Part shown: positions 43,508 to 53,166 of the stretch, piece after piece | Layout: every line of letters starts with the position of its first letter | Position numbering within the stretch: position 1 is the first letter of the stretch | Source: Pseudomonadota bacterium | GTDB taxonomy: Bacteria; Pseudomonadota; Gammaproteobacteria; Burkholderiales; Burkholderiaceae_E | DNA: 64,000 nucleotides | Assembly: GCA_029779435.1 (NCBI GenBank) | Contig: JAKPAM010000169.1 | Location: 1 to 64,000 of the forward strand | Direction: 5' to 3' | Notes under the pieces: model-generated | Told to the model about the DNA's origin: nothing | Databases searched by the model: none | The model's input: the letters and a program-made list of their open reading frames with translations, nothing else | Made by a program: the position numbers and the translations under genes

Positions 43508-44227
43508 ATGACTCACCACGAACCTTTGCTTCGAGCCGAGGGCCTGCACGCTTATTACGGCGACAGCCATGTCCTGCACGGCGTGTCGCTGGCGATCGAC
43601 GCCGGCCAGGCGATCGGGCTGCTCGGGCGCAACGGGATGGGCAAGACCACGCTGATCCGCACGATCATGGGTTACCTGCGCCCGCGCGCCGGCAGCCTGC
43701 GGATCGACGGCCGCGACATGACCGGCGCACCGCCCGAGATGATCGCGCGGCTGGGCGTCGGCTACGTGCCCGAGGGCCGCGGCATCTTCCCGAACCTGTC
43801 GGTGCGCGAGAACCTGGTGATGAGCGCGCGCCCCGGCCTGAACGGCGAACGCGACTGGACGCTCGACCGCGTGTTCCACACGTTTCCGCGGCTGGCCGAG
43901 CGGCAATCGCACGGCGGACAACAGTTGTCCGGCGGCGAGCAGCAGATGCTGTCGATCGGCCGCGCGCTGATGACGAATCCGCGCTTGCTGATCCTCGATG
44001 AAGCGACCGAAGGGCTGGCGCCTCTGGTCGTCGCCGAGATCTGGCGCGTGATCGCCGCGATCCGCGAGACCCGCATCGCCACGCTGATCGTCGACCGCGA
44101 CTACCGGATGGTGCTGTCGCAAACCGATCGCGCGATCGTCCTCGAAAAGGGCCGCGTCGCGCTGGCGGGCGAATCGGCGGCGCTGCGCGGGGACCGGCAA
44201 GCGTTGGCGGGGTTGTTGGGAGTTTGA
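43508..44227 (+). CDS. livF: branched-chain-type ABC ATP-binding protein LivF
   Basis: 239 aa. Walker A GRNGMGKTT, GVGYVPEGRGIFPNLSVRENLVM, signature QLSGGEQQMLSIGRAL, Walker B LLILDEATEGLAPLVV. The usual EQN of LivF after Walker B is DRD (LIVDRDYRMVL), an oddity. Last gene of the operon. It lacks a visible Shine-Dalgarno sequence because the 32-bp repeat occupies that place. Confidence 0.92.
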   Translation: MTHHEPLLRAEGLHAYYGDSHVLHGVSLAIDAGQAIGLLGRNGMGKTTLIRTIMGYLRPRAGSLRIDGRDMTGAPPEMIARLGVGYVPEGRGIFPNLSVRENLVMSARPGLNGERDWTLDRVFHTFPRLAERQSHGGQQLSGGEQQMLSIGRALMTNPRLLILDEATEGLAPLVVAEIWRVIAAIRETRIATLIVDRDYRMVLSQTDRAIVLEKGRVALAGESAALRGDRQALAGLLGV

Positions 44228-44264
44228 CGCCGGCTCTCCGATGACGCCTGCAGGGTCCGACCCC

Positions 44265-44303
44265 TTGCGTCACACCGACCCTCGGGATAGCATACGGCGT
44301 ATG
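44265..44303 (+). promoter_or_regulatory. toxin-antitoxin promoter and start-codon operator
   Basis: TTGCGT (44265-44270), 17 bases, TAGCAT (44288-44293). The palindrome CATACG-G-CGTATG (44291-44303) overlaps the -10 and includes the antitoxin ATG at 44301. The expected transcription start is at or one base before the A of the ATG, so the mRNA may be leaderless; no Shine-Dalgarno site is present. Confidence 0.6.
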
Positions 44304-44585
44304 ACAGACACCAAACCCCTGCTGCGCGTCAACGCTCGCTTCGACCACGTGGCCGAGGAGCATCTACGCTATATCGTGGAGCACACCGGCATGAACGTCA
44401 GCGACGCGCTCAAGGAATCGGTCGCGCAGTTCTACGCGCGTCTGCGCGCCGAACGTGCCGCGCCGTTCGAGACCATGCAGGCGTTGGGCCTGGTCGGGGC
44501 TTGGGCCGGTGGCGACCCCGACGCCTCGGAAAGTGTCAAGCAAGTCGTTGCCGATGCGCTCCATCGCAAGCTGGGCCCGCGATGA
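44301..44585 (+). CDS. antitoxin of a PIN-domain toxin-antitoxin pair
   Basis: 94 aa. The N-terminal half (LLRVNARFDHVAEEHLRYIVEHTGMNVSDALKESVAQFYARLRAE) has the length and helix pattern of a ribbon-helix-helix DNA-binding domain; the C-terminal half would wrap the toxin. Its stop overlaps the toxin ATG (ATGA). It should bind the palindrome over its own start codon and repress the operon. Confidence 0.8.
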   Translation: MTDTKPLLRVNARFDHVAEEHLRYIVEHTGMNVSDALKESVAQFYARLRAERAAPFETMQALGLVGAWAGGDPDASESVKQVVADALHRKLGPR

Positions 44586-44998
44586 TCCTGGCCGACAGCG
44601 GCTACTGGATCGCTCTGTTCGACCGCAACGACCGTCATCACGCGCGGGCCGTCGAGGTGTCCCGCGACTTGCGCGAGCAGTTGGTGCTCACCTGGCCGGT
44701 GTTGACCGAGACCGTGTATTTTCTGGGTGCACGCTACGGCAGCGACGCAGTACAGCGGTTTCTCGAACTCGGCGAGCACGGCGGCTATCGCATCCATCCG
44801 CTGAACGAACACGACCTGCCGCGCCTGCGCGCGTTGACGAAGAAGTACGCCAGCTTGCCGATGGATCTGGCCGACGCCTCCCTGGTACTGCTGGCCGAAC
44901 AGACCGGGGAGGGTCGCATCCTTTCCACCGACCAGCGGGATTTCCGCACCTACCGCTTCAAGCACCGCAAGCCGTTCCGAAACCTGCTGCTTGGGTGA
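44582..44998 (+). CDS. PIN-domain toxin (VapC-type ribonuclease)
   Basis: 138 aa. The four acidic positions of the PIN active site are present: D5 (MILADSGYW), E43 (LTETVYFLG), D95/D98 (LPMDLADASLV) and D117 (ILSTDQRDF). VapC toxins cleave tRNA or rRNA until neutralised by the antitoxin, here encoded by the overlapping upstream gene. The order antitoxin-toxin with a 4-base overlap is canonical. Confidence 0.88.
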   Translation: MILADSGYWIALFDRNDRHHARAVEVSRDLREQLVLTWPVLTETVYFLGARYGSDAVQRFLELGEHGGYRIHPLNEHDLPRLRALTKKYASLPMDLADASLVLLAEQTGEGRILSTDQRDFRTYRFKHRKPFRNLLLG

Positions 44999-45018
44999 GC
45001 GTGCCGACCCGGCATCGC

Positions 45019-45190
45019 TCAGGCCATCAACCATGTCGGCACGCCGAGTACCAGCCCAGCCTCCGCGAGCCGCCGGTCGAGCGTATGCACGGTGGCGCCA
45101 TGCTCCGACGCGATAGCCAGATGCAGCGCATCCCCAGCGCGAAGCCCAAGCCCATGCTGATCGGTATGGTGGAAGAACGAAGGCTCAGCT
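45019..45190 (-). pseudogene. C-terminal remnant of a second VapC-like PIN toxin
   Basis: The minus frame reads FFHHTDQHGLGLRAGDALHLAIASEHGATVHTLDRRLAEAGLVLG and stops at 45021-45019. 'GLRAGDALHLAIA..HGA.VHTLDRRLA.AG..LGV' is the standard second half of VapC (third and fourth acidic residues D and D). No N-terminal half or antitoxin is present upstream, where the PepSY gene ends instead. It is a scar of an older toxin-antitoxin locus beside an intact one. Confidence 0.65.
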
Positions 45191-45540
45191 CAGCGGTCGC
45201 GGCGGGATTGGCCTCGATCGTGGCCATTGCGGCCCACGCCTTTTTCAAAGGACGAGATGATCGCGCCGGTGTTGGCATCGACCCTGACCTCGAAGACCCG
45301 CCCGTCGTTGACGACATCCACTTCGTAGAGATCGCCCTGCCACTTGCGTTCGAACTCGGCCGCAGCCGCCTTGCCGTTGACGTGCTGCTCCGCGGCGGCA
45401 ATCGCCTGAACCAGCGAGACCTTGGCGTTCACGCTCGCCAGCGCGTCGCGCACGCCCGCCCGGGCGACATTCGCCATGGGTCCGGCGACCATCAGAGCCA
45501 TCGTCATGGCGAGCAGGGTTTGCTTGTATCGGCGAGTCAT
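45190..45540 (-). CDS. PepSY domain exported protein
   Basis: 116 aa. Signal peptide (LLAMTMALMVAGPMANVARAG), then a PepSY domain (KVSLVQAIAAAEQHVNGKAAAAEFERKWQGDLYEVDVVNDGRVFEVRVDANTGAIIS). Such periplasmic proteins are thought to inhibit peptidases or act as envelope sensors. ATG 45540 follows GGGAGAAG. Its 3' end runs straight into the VapC remnant, so its last residues may come from a rearrangement. Confidence 0.82.
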   Translation of the reverse strand: MTRRYKQTLLAMTMALMVAGPMANVARAGVRDALASVNAKVSLVQAIAAAEQHVNGKAAAAEFERKWQGDLYEVDVVNDGRVFEVRVDANTGAIISSFEKGVGRNGHDRGQSRRDR

Positions 45541-45792
45541 GGATCTTCTCCCGGGAAGTGTCAGCGCATACGAGTGGATGAACGTGACACGCCCGAATGC
45601 CCGGCCGCGACAACGAACCGGGTAAGCGAGAACTGCCACGCCGGCACTGTAGAAGCTCGAAGCTGAATCGGAGATGAACGGATGTCTCGCCCGACCGGCG
45701 TCACCGGCCCGCGCTGATGGCGAGGGGGCGAGCGCGGCTAGGCCTCCTGGAAGGTGCTCGCATCGCGCTGCATCACCTCGGCCGGAACCTGG

Positions 45793-47874
45793 CTACGCGT
45801 GCTCGTGGCGTGGTCGAGACGCACCGCTTCGATCACGCGAGTTCGCCCGCCTGATGATCTTCGCCCGTGCGCCGTCGGCGAGCGAAGGATCGGGCGCCTG
45901 GCGCCACGGCGTCCCGATGAAGCGGGCCAGCTCCGTTTCGGCGACGGGGGGCGAATAGAAGTAGCCCTGCACCATCGTGCCGCCCAGCCTGCGCAGCGCC
46001 ATCATTTCCTCTTCGGTCTCGACGCCCTCCACGACGCAATCCAGGCCCATGTCCCGGCTCAGCGCCAGCAGCGACTTCACGATCTTGGCGCTCGTCTGGT
46101 TGCGATGCAGGCCGACGACGAAACTGCGGTCGATCTTGATCTTCGTCAGCGGTAGCGCATGAAGCCGCGAGAGCGACGAGTAGCCGGTGCCGAAATCGTC
46201 CAGCGAGATGCCGCACCCCAGGCGTTGGAGCATGTTGGCCGCCTTCTGGACCTGTTCGAAATCATGGCCGAACGCCGTCTCCGTGATCTCCAGATCGAGG
46301 CGCGAGGGGTCGAAACCACTGCTTTCGATGATCCGGATGATCGCCAGCATGCCTTCCGAGGAACTCAGATCATAAGCGGAGAGATTGAACGAAAGACGGA
46401 TCTCGGATGGCCATGAGGCCGCGGCGGCCAGCGCTTTCCTCAACAACGGTTGAGTCAGCCTACCGATGATGCCGGCGCGTTCGGCGACAGGAATGAACTG
46501 ACCCGGGGAGACTTTTCCCAGCGTCGGGCTGGTCCAGCGCGCCAGGGCCTCGAAGGCCAAGGTCGTCGCGTTGGCCACGCCGACGATCGGCTGGAATACC
46601 ACTTCGAACTCGGCATCGATGTCGGCCAGCTTCAGCGCCTGCTCGATACGCGCATCACGGTGGATGGCGTCGACGTGCTGCTTGGAGAACAGTGTCGGTT
46701 GGCCGCGACGGTCGCCGCGCTTGCCGTCGAACAGCGCGTAGTCGGCGTGCTCGAACAACTCGACCGGGCTTTTCGCCAGGTCCGGGTAAACCGCGAAGCC
46801 GATCGACCCGGCGATCTGGACGTGCGCCTCGGACAATTCGAACGGCGCGCGAAGCGCATCGCAAAGCGCCGTGCCGATCCGCAGCAGCACGTCATCGCTG
46901 TCGAAGTCGCGAACGATGAGCGCGAATTCGTCGCCGCCGAGACGGGCGACATAAGTGCCATCGCGCTGGCACAGTGCCGCCAGCCGCCCGCCCACCTCGA
47001 CCAGGAGCTTGTCGCCGAACGGATGGCCGTACAGATCGTTGACCGGCTTGAAACCATCGAGATCGATGACGCCCAACGCGAGGCGCGAGCCGCTTTCGGC
47101 AGCCGCCGCGACCTTGCTCTCCAACTCGGCGAAGAACGCGCGGCGATTCGGCAGATTGGTCAACGTATCCAGGTTGGCCAACTGGAAATTGGCGTTGCTC
47201 AGCGCCTCCGTCCGGACCTGCGCTTCGATCATCCGGGTGAAATCCCGATGATTGATATTGATCATGACGAGGAGCCCGATCGCGACGACCGTGGCAATGC
47301 TGGACGCCGCAACCAGCGACGGTATGCCGGTCGAACCGAAATAGGCGACGAATCCGCTGTTCACGATGAAGAACACGATGTACGCCGAACGCCTGTTGTG
47401 CATCAGGCAGAAAACGCACGCCATGTTCGCCGAGGCGAGGAAGAACGCCAACAGCGACTTTCCGTAGGCATCCCCGTACGGATAGAGAACGGCGACCCAG
47501 CCGACGAAGCCGACCGCCATCAGCGCGGCGAGGATATTGGATTTACGCGCCGCCTGATCCGCGATATCGACCGTCAGTTCCTTGCGGTGCGCGATCCAGA
47601 ACCGCGCCCGGGCCGCGCTCGCCACGGTCATGATGGCCGGAAAGACGATGACCCTCGCAAAGGGCGCATGCCCGAAGAACACGGCGGCCACCGCCCATGT
47701 ACTGGTCATCAGCATGACGTACATCATCGGCATCTGCCGCGTGAAAGCGCGGTACTGCGCTAGCGCGAGGTAGGGTTTTTCCGCCGATAAGGGGCCGCGA
47801 CCGAAGAATCGCCGAGCCAATGCTTTCAGCTTCGCAGCGGATCTCCACGACGATGAGACTGCATCGGCCGGCAT
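45793..47874 (-). CDS. GGDEF-EAL membrane protein (cyclic di-GMP turnover)
   Basis: 693 aa. The N-terminal half (about 45-210) has six hydrophobic helices, a membrane sensor of unknown type. A GGDEF domain follows (DTLTNLPNRRAFF; RLGGDEFALIV at about 312-320) with an intact active site but no proper inhibitory RxxD (RDGT instead). Then an EAL domain: FEALARW at about 440, NLSAYDL, LEITETA, DDFGTGYSSL, KIDRSFV, EGVET, all phosphodiesterase residues present. It could both make and degrade cyclic di-GMP; hybrids often do only one. ATG 47874 follows GGAGAG. Confidence 0.92.
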   Translation of the reverse strand: MPADAVSSSWRSAAKLKALARRFFGRGPLSAEKPYLALAQYRAFTRQMPMMYVMLMTSTWAVAAVFFGHAPFARVIVFPAIMTVASAARARFWIAHRKELTVDIADQAARKSNILAALMAVGFVGWVAVLYPYGDAYGKSLLAFFLASANMACVFCLMHNRRSAYIVFFIVNSGFVAYFGSTGIPSLVAASSIATVVAIGLLVMININHRDFTRMIEAQVRTEALSNANFQLANLDTLTNLPNRRAFFAELESKVAAAAESGSRLALGVIDLDGFKPVNDLYGHPFGDKLLVEVGGRLAALCQRDGTYVARLGGDEFALIVRDFDSDDVLLRIGTALCDALRAPFELSEAHVQIAGSIGFAVYPDLAKSPVELFEHADYALFDGKRGDRRGQPTLFSKQHVDAIHRDARIEQALKLADIDAEFEVVFQPIVGVANATTLAFEALARWTSPTLGKVSPGQFIPVAERAGIIGRLTQPLLRKALAAAASWPSEIRLSFNLSAYDLSSSEGMLAIIRIIESSGFDPSRLDLEITETAFGHDFEQVQKAANMLQRLGCGISLDDFGTGYSSLSRLHALPLTKIKIDRSFVVGLHRNQTSAKIVKSLLALSRDMGLDCVVEGVETEEEMMALRRLGGTMVQGYFYSPPVAETELARFIGTPWRQAPDPSLADGARAKIIRRANSRDRSGASRPRHEHA

Positions 47875-47945
47875 GTCAACTCTCCGCAATCTTCATTCGA
47901 ATACCCGCACGTCCCGTGCAGGCGACAAAGCATGCGGAATTCCAT

Positions 47946-47964
47946 CGATGTCGTCCGGACATCG
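47946..47964. promoter_or_regulatory. inverted repeat upstream of the GGDEF-EAL gene
   Basis: CGATGTC, five bases, GACATCG. It lies about 70-90 bases upstream of the start codon, in operator position. No regulator is adjacent. Confidence 0.3.
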
Positions 47965-48118
47965 GGCAGGCCATTCTAGCCCGCAGGCCTGCGAGGGATC
48001 CGGCCGTGTATCGCCCCGCTTCAGCAGGTCATCGGTTGCGTGTCGTTGATCTGGTGTCGATCGGCTCGCACCTTATCGCCGGGCAAACGCGCCCGGTCCA
48101 TCGGATCAGCCCGGGCCG

Positions 48119-49084
48119 TCAATCATCCGCTTCGCGCAACATGTCATCGATCTCGCGCAGCATCTCCGGCGTGTGGTGCGGGTCGATCTGGTGCCGCAGG
48201 CCGACGATCGTGTGCAGCCGTGCACCCGGAATCGCGCGGGCCGTCGCGCGGCCGCCGCTCGGGTCGACCATCAGGTCGCGGTCGCCGTGCAGCACCAGCG
48301 TCGGCGCCTGGATGCGGTGCAACGCGGCCGTGCGGTCGCCCGATTTCTGGATCGCCGCGAGCTGGCGTGCGACACCTTCCGCCTCGACCTTGCCGCCGTT
48401 GCGATCCCACGCGCGCTGCGCGTACTCGGTCCATGTCTTCACCATGCCCGGCACCGACGGATCGCCGATGTGCCGGAACATCGTGAGGAAACGCTGCACG
48501 GCCTGCTCGCGCGTGCGCGTCAGGCCGGCCCGGGCCATCACGCGCAGCGTCGACGGCGCGGGACGGCCCACCCACGGGTCGCCGGTCGTCGAGAAGATCG
48601 ACGTCAGCGACGCGATCAGCTCGGGGTGCCGCGCCGCCATCACCTGCGCGATCATGCCGCCCATCGACATGCCGACCACGTGCGCACGCCGGTATCCGAG
48701 TTGGGTGACCAACCGGATCAGGTCGTCGCCCATGTCCTCCAGGCTGTAGCTGGAGGCCGTGGGCTGGGCGAACAACTGGCGCAGGCGGTTCGGCGCGCGC
48801 GTGGCGATCCGCGACGAGCGACCGACGTCGCGATTGTCCGGCGTGAGCACGCAGTAGCCGAGATCGACGAGCCCCTGGACGAAATACATCGGCCACGACA
48901 GCGATTGCATGCTCAGGCCCGAGACCAGCACGACGACCGGGTCGTCCGGCGAGCCGTGCTGCTGGTAGCAGATCTGCATGCCGTCAGGCAGTTCGACGAA
49001 GCGGTCGGGCGCTTCCTGGTTCGTGAGGTCGCCGTCGCGCGGCGTCGTGTCTCCAGTCGGCGGAGGGAAACCGTCGTCTGCCAT
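48119..49084 (-). CDS. alpha/beta hydrolase
   Basis: 321 aa. Nucleophile elbow GMSMGG with the serine, oxyanion region VSGLSMQSLSWP, acidic residue in LHGDRDLMVDPSGG and terminal histidine in VGLRHQIDPHHTPEML. The whole length matches the TAP/lipase-type hydrolases related to aclacinomycin methylesterase RdmC. It probably hydrolyses an ester or lactone. AGGAG precedes the ATG at 49084. It is divergent from surE. Confidence 0.88.
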   Translation of the reverse strand: MADDGFPPPTGDTTPRDGDLTNQEAPDRFVELPDGMQICYQQHGSPDDPVVVLVSGLSMQSLSWPMYFVQGLVDLGYCVLTPDNRDVGRSSRIATRAPNRLRQLFAQPTASSYSLEDMGDDLIRLVTQLGYRRAHVVGMSMGGMIAQVMAARHPELIASLTSIFSTTGDPWVGRPAPSTLRVMARAGLTRTREQAVQRFLTMFRHIGDPSVPGMVKTWTEYAQRAWDRNGGKVEAEGVARQLAAIQKSGDRTAALHRIQAPTLVLHGDRDLMVDPSGGRATARAIPGARLHTIVGLRHQIDPHHTPEMLREIDDMLREADD

Positions 49085-49195
49085 CGTTCGTCTCCTGATG
49101 CGGCGTTGCGGGTCGAGCGCCCGGAACAGTACTGTACCGCACGGGTAATCGGCTAACCTTGAGGCTTCGATCATGCCGACAAGAACGAGACTGCC

Positions 49196-50005
49196 GTGCC
49201 CACGCCACCGCCCAGCTACGCTCCGCCGCCCGCCCCGATCATCGATCGTGTGCTGTTGACCAACGACGACGGTATCCACGCGCCGGGCCTGAAAGTGCTC
49301 GAGGACATCGCCCGGCAGATCGCGCGCGAGGTCTGGATCGTGGCGCCCGAGCACGACCAGAGCGGCGTGTCGCACGCGATCAGCCTGCACACGCCGCTTC
49401 GCGCGGTGCCTTATGGCGAGCGGCGCTTCGGCGTCGGCGGCACGCCCGGCGACTCGGTCGTCGTCGCGCTGCGCCACCTGATGAAGGACAACCCGCCGGA
49501 CCTGGTGCTGTCCGGCGTCAACCGCGGCGGCAACCTGGGCGTCGAGACGGTGTTCTCGGGCACGGTCGGCGCGGCGATGACGGCGCTGCTGCTCGGCCAG
49601 CGCGCGATCGCGATGAGCCAGACCTTCACCGACCCGAAGGCGATCCGCTGGGAGAACGCGCGCACGCTCGGCGCGGGCGTCGTCCGGCGCTTGCTGGCCA
49701 CGCCCTGGCCGGGACAGGTCTGCCTGAACGTCAACTATCCGGACCGCGCCCCCGAGGATACCGGCCCGCTGCAAGCGACTCGCCAGGGCGCCGGCCGCGT
49801 CGAGCACATCGACGTCGACGCGCGCATGGATCCGCGCAACGTCCCTTATGTGTGGATGCGTTTCGAGCGCGGCCCGCGCGACAACCCGCCGGACAGCGAG
49901 ACCGAGATCGTGATGGGCGGCGGCGTGTCGGTGACGCCGCTGGCATTCGAGCGCACTGACCAGCCGGCGCTGGCCGCGCTGAAGGCCGGACTGCACGGCG
50001 CTTGA
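49196..50005 (+). CDS. surE: 5'/3'-nucleotidase SurE
   Basis: 269 aa. The metal-binding LLTNDDGIHAPGL (D24, D25), PEHDQSGVSHAISLH (S56) and LVLSGVNRGGNLGVETVFSGTVGAA define SurE, a divalent-metal phosphatase acting on nucleoside monophosphates and short polyphosphates. GTG start. The usual partners pcm and nlpD/rpoS are not adjacent, which is unlike most proteobacteria and suggests a dispersed paralogue. Confidence 0.92.
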   Translation: MPTPPPSYAPPPAPIIDRVLLTNDDGIHAPGLKVLEDIARQIAREVWIVAPEHDQSGVSHAISLHTPLRAVPYGERRFGVGGTPGDSVVVALRHLMKDNPPDLVLSGVNRGGNLGVETVFSGTVGAAMTALLLGQRAIAMSQTFTDPKAIRWENARTLGAGVVRRLLATPWPGQVCLNVNYPDRAPEDTGPLQATRQGAGRVEHIDVDARMDPRNVPYVWMRFERGPRDNPPDSETEIVMGGGVSVTPLAFERTDQPALAALKAGLHGA

Positions 50006-50177
50006 GGCCCGAGAGCCTGCGAACCAATCGGTCACGCCTGGAAGGCGGCCGATCCGTTCTCCGGTTCCGAGGCCCGGCGGCCGAAGCCCGAATCCTGAAT
50101 CAAAGGCCGGCACCGCGCGTGCGCGCCGCCGCCTTCCGGTGCGATGGTGGCCACGGCCATCGCGAACCGCGATGCGA

Positions 50178-52352
50178 TCAAGCCTTGCGCTTGAACACCT
50201 GGCGGAACTTGTGCAGCAGCGGCTCGGTGTAGCCGCTGGGCTGCTGCTTGCCTTCGAACACGAGCGCCTGCGCGGCCTGGAAAGCCGTCGAATCGTCGTA
50301 GTCGGCGGCCATCGGGCGGTAGTTGGCGTCGCCGGCGTTCTGGCGGTCGACGACCTTGGCCATGCGGCGGAAGGTTTCGAGCACCTGGTCCTTGGTGACG
50401 ATACCGTGGTGCAGCCAGTTGGCGATGTGCTGGCTGGAGATGCGCAGCGTGGCGCGGTCTTCCATCAGGCCGACGTCGTGGATGTCGGGCACCTTGGAGC
50501 AACCGACGCCCTGTTCGACCCAGCGCACGACGTAGCCGAGGATGCCTTGCACGTTGTTGTCCAGCTCGGCGCTCTTGTCGGCGTCGCTCCACGACGGCGA
50601 CTCGGCGACCGGCACCGACAGCAGGCCGGCCAGCAGCTCTTCCTGCACGCTGTCCAGCGACGTGCGTTCGAGTTCCTGCTGGACCGCCTGCACGTCGACC
50701 ATGTGGTAGTGCAGCGCGTGCAGCGTGGCGGCCGTCGGCGACGGCACCCAGGCGGTGTTGGCGCCGGCCTTCGGATGCGCGATCTTCTGTTCGAGCATCG
50801 CGGCCATCAGGTCCGGCATCGCCCACATGCCCTTGCCGATCTGCGCCTTGCCGCGCAGGCCGCAGTTCAGGCCGACCAGCACGTTGCTGCGCTCGTAGGC
50901 GGCGATCCATTTCGACGACTTCATGTCGCCCTTGCGCACCATCGGGCCGGCCAGCATCGACGTGTGCATCTCGTCGCCGGTGCGGTCGAGGAAGCCGGTG
51001 TTGATGAATGCGACGCGGGCCGGCGCCGCGGCGATGCAGGCCTTGAGATTGACGCTGGTGCGGCGCTCCTCGTCCATGATGCCCATCTTGACCGTGTCGG
51101 GCGCCATGCCGAGCAGCTTCTCGACGCGGCCGAACAGTTCGCTGGCGAACGCGATCTCGGCGGGACCGTGCATCTTGGGCTTGACGATGTAGACCGAGCC
51201 GGTGCGCGAATTCTGCTTGCGCTTGAGGTCATGCAGCGCCGCCAGGCAGGTGACCACCGCGTCCATGATGCCTTCGGGGATCTCGTTGCCGTCGCGGTCG
51301 AGGATCGCCGGGTTCGTCATCAGGTGGCCGACGTTGCGCACGAACATCAGCGAGCGGCCCTTGAGCGTCAGCTTGCCGCCGTCGGCGGTCGTGTACTCGC
51401 GATCGGCGTTGAGCTGGCGCGTGAACGTCTTGCCGCCCTTGTTGACTTCCTCGGTCAGCGTGCCCTTGAGCAGGCCGAGCCAGTTGCGGTAGACGCCGAC
51501 CTTGTCCTCGGCGTCGACGGCGGCGACCGAGTCCTCGCAGTCCATGATCGTCGTCAGCGCGGCCTCGAGCAGCACGTCCTTGACGTGCGCGGCGTCGGTC
51601 TTGCCGATCGAATCGTTGGCATCGATCTGGATCTCGAAATGCAGGCCGTTGTTCTTCAGCAGCACGGCCGACGGCGACGCCGCCTGGCCCTGGTAGCCGA
51701 TGAACTGCGACGGATTCTTCAGCGACGTGCTGCCGGTCTTGGTCTTGACGACGAGCTTGCCGCCATCGACGACATAGCCGGTGGCGTCGGCATGCGAGCC
51801 GCTGGCCAGCGGCGCGGCCTGGTCGAGGAACGCGCGGGCACGAGCGATGACGAGCGCGCCGCGGGCCGGGTTGTAGCCGCTGCCCTTGGCGGCGTCACCG
51901 GTCTCGGGGATCACATCGGTGCCGTACAGCGCGTCGTACAGGCTGCCCCAGCGGGCGTTGGCGGCATTCAGCGCGTAGCGGGCGTTGTCGACCGGCACGA
52001 CGAGCTGCGGGCCGGCCTGTTCGGCGATCTCGCCGTCGACATTGGCGGTCGTGACCTTGACGTCCTTGGGCACGGGCTGCAGGTAGCCGATCTTTTCGAG
52101 GAACGCGCGATAGGCGGCGGCATCCTTGATCGGGCCGGGGTTGGCGGTATGCCAATTGTCGATCTCGGTCTGCAGCCGATCGCGCTCGGCCAGCAGCATG
52201 CGGTTCTTGGGCGCCAGGTCATGCACCAGTTCGCTGAAGCCGGCCCAGAACTTGGCCGGCTCCAGGCCGGTGCCGTGCAGGGCCTCCTTCTCGACGAAAT
52301 TGTCCAGAATCGCGGCCACTTTCAGGCCGCTGCGTTCGATGCGATCGCTCAT
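50178..52352 (-). CDS. glcB: malate synthase G
   Basis: 724 aa, the normal length of the G isoform. Condenses acetyl-CoA and glyoxylate to malate in the glyoxylate bypass or glycolate use. Recognised segments: [19 protein letters not shown] (metal-binding region), [73 protein letters not shown], and the catalytic-loop cysteine/aspartate region [30 protein letters not shown] 52352. It is not next to glycolate oxidase genes; the hydroxypyruvate isomerase gene is 22 kb away. Confidence 0.96.
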   Translation of the reverse strand: MSDRIERSGLKVAAILDNFVEKEALHGTGLEPAKFWAGFSELVHDLAPKNRMLLAERDRLQTEIDNWHTANPGPIKDAAAYRAFLEKIGYLQPVPKDVKVTTANVDGEIAEQAGPQLVVPVDNARYALNAANARWGSLYDALYGTDVIPETGDAAKGSGYNPARGALVIARARAFLDQAAPLASGSHADATGYVVDGGKLVVKTKTGSTSLKNPSQFIGYQGQAASPSAVLLKNNGLHFEIQIDANDSIGKTDAAHVKDVLLEAALTTIMDCEDSVAAVDAEDKVGVYRNWLGLLKGTLTEEVNKGGKTFTRQLNADREYTTADGGKLTLKGRSLMFVRNVGHLMTNPAILDRDGNEIPEGIMDAVVTCLAALHDLKRKQNSRTGSVYIVKPKMHGPAEIAFASELFGRVEKLLGMAPDTVKMGIMDEERRTSVNLKACIAAAPARVAFINTGFLDRTGDEMHTSMLAGPMVRKGDMKSSKWIAAYERSNVLVGLNCGLRGKAQIGKGMWAMPDLMAAMLEQKIAHPKAGANTAWVPSPTAATLHALHYHMVDVQAVQQELERTSLDSVQEELLAGLLSVPVAESPSWSDADKSAELDNNVQGILGYVVRWVEQGVGCSKVPDIHDVGLMEDRATLRISSQHIANWLHHGIVTKDQVLETFRRMAKVVDRQNAGDANYRPMAADYDDSTAFQAAQALVFEGKQQPSGYTEPLLHKFRQVFKRKA

Positions 52353-52500
52353 CACTTGGCTCCAGGGGTTCTCGTGCGGGAGACCTGCGAGCGTGCCGGC
52401 GCGGGGCGGCGACGCGAGGTCCGGAAAAGCGGCAAGCCCCTCGCGCGGTTCGGTGCGAGAGGGGTGCGGTACTTTCCCTAGGACCAAGATGATACGGGAT

Positions 52501-53142
52501 TCAGCGAATGGACCTTTTGCGCGGCACGGTTTCCTCGGACCCGGGCGGCAAGCTGGCCGCCATATCGGCCCCGTCAGCGGCGGCCCCGTCAGCGGCGGAC
52601 TCGTCAGCGGCGGACCCGTCAGCGGACGCGTCAGGGGACTCGCCGGCGGATTCGGCAGCGAACCCCATCGCCGCTCCCGCGATCATCTGTGCATCGGCCC
52701 CCGGACCGGGCCGCACGTGCACGTGCGAGGCCCGCAGCGGTTCGCCGCATTCGGAACACACCATCACCGGATCGAAGTCGCGTCCGCAGTCGCGATGCGT
52801 GTGCAGCAGCGGCCGGCCCGCGGGCCCGGCCATATGCACGTCGCCCCAATGGACGATCGCCATGACCACCGGATACAGATCCAGGCCTCGGGGTGTCAGC
52901 CGGTATTCGTAGCGCACGGGGCGCTGCTGGTACGGCTCCTTGGCGAGCACGCCCGCGTCGACCAGTTTTTTCAGGCGGCTGGCCAACAGCGGGCGCGTGA
53001 TGCCGAGCCGCTGCTGGAACGCTTCGAAGCGGCGCACGCGCAGGAAGCAGTCGCGCAGGATCAGCAACGTCCAGCGATCGCCGATGACCGATACGGTACG
53101 GGCCATCGAGCACGCCTCGCGATCCAGGTCGTTCCAACGCAT
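52501..53142 (-). CDS. HxlR-family transcriptional regulator
   Basis: 213 aa. The HxlR winged helix occupies residues 1-110 ([91 protein letters not shown]). A small CxxC region follows ([23 protein letters not shown]). The tail (about 165-205) is low complexity, built from a 15-base tandem repeat (SAADE/GAADG). C12 near the N-terminus matches the redox cysteine position of HypR-type sensors. It is downstream of the isomerase and SDR genes, and may regulate them through the inverted repeat at 54751. Confidence 0.88.
   Translation of the reverse strand: MRWNDLDREACSMARTVSVIGDRWTLLILRDCFLRVRRFEAFQQRLGITRPLLASRLKKLVDAGVLAKEPYQQRPVRYEYRLTPRGLDLYPVVMAIVHWGDVHMAGPAGRPLLHTHRDCGRDFDPVMVCSECGEPLRASHVHVRPGPGADAQMIAGAAMGFAAESAGESPDASADGSAADESAADGAAADGADMAASLPPGSEETVPRKRSIR
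52571..52630 (+). repeat. 15-bp tandem repeat in the HxlR gene tail
   Basis: Four units of the form CCGTCAGCGGCGGAC. They encode an alanine/aspartate/serine-rich tail on the minus strand, with copies at 52571, 52586, 52601 and 52616. Confidence 0.8.
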
Positions 53143-53166
53143 CGGACTCTCCGCAAGTTCCCGCTC

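Noticed and set aside
45740-45840. Minus frame reading EAVRLDHATSTRSQVPAEVMQRD next to the GGDEF-EAL stop
   Set aside because: About 30 codons overlapping the gene end in another frame. It could be a remnant of something, but I match it to no family and see no ribosome-binding site.
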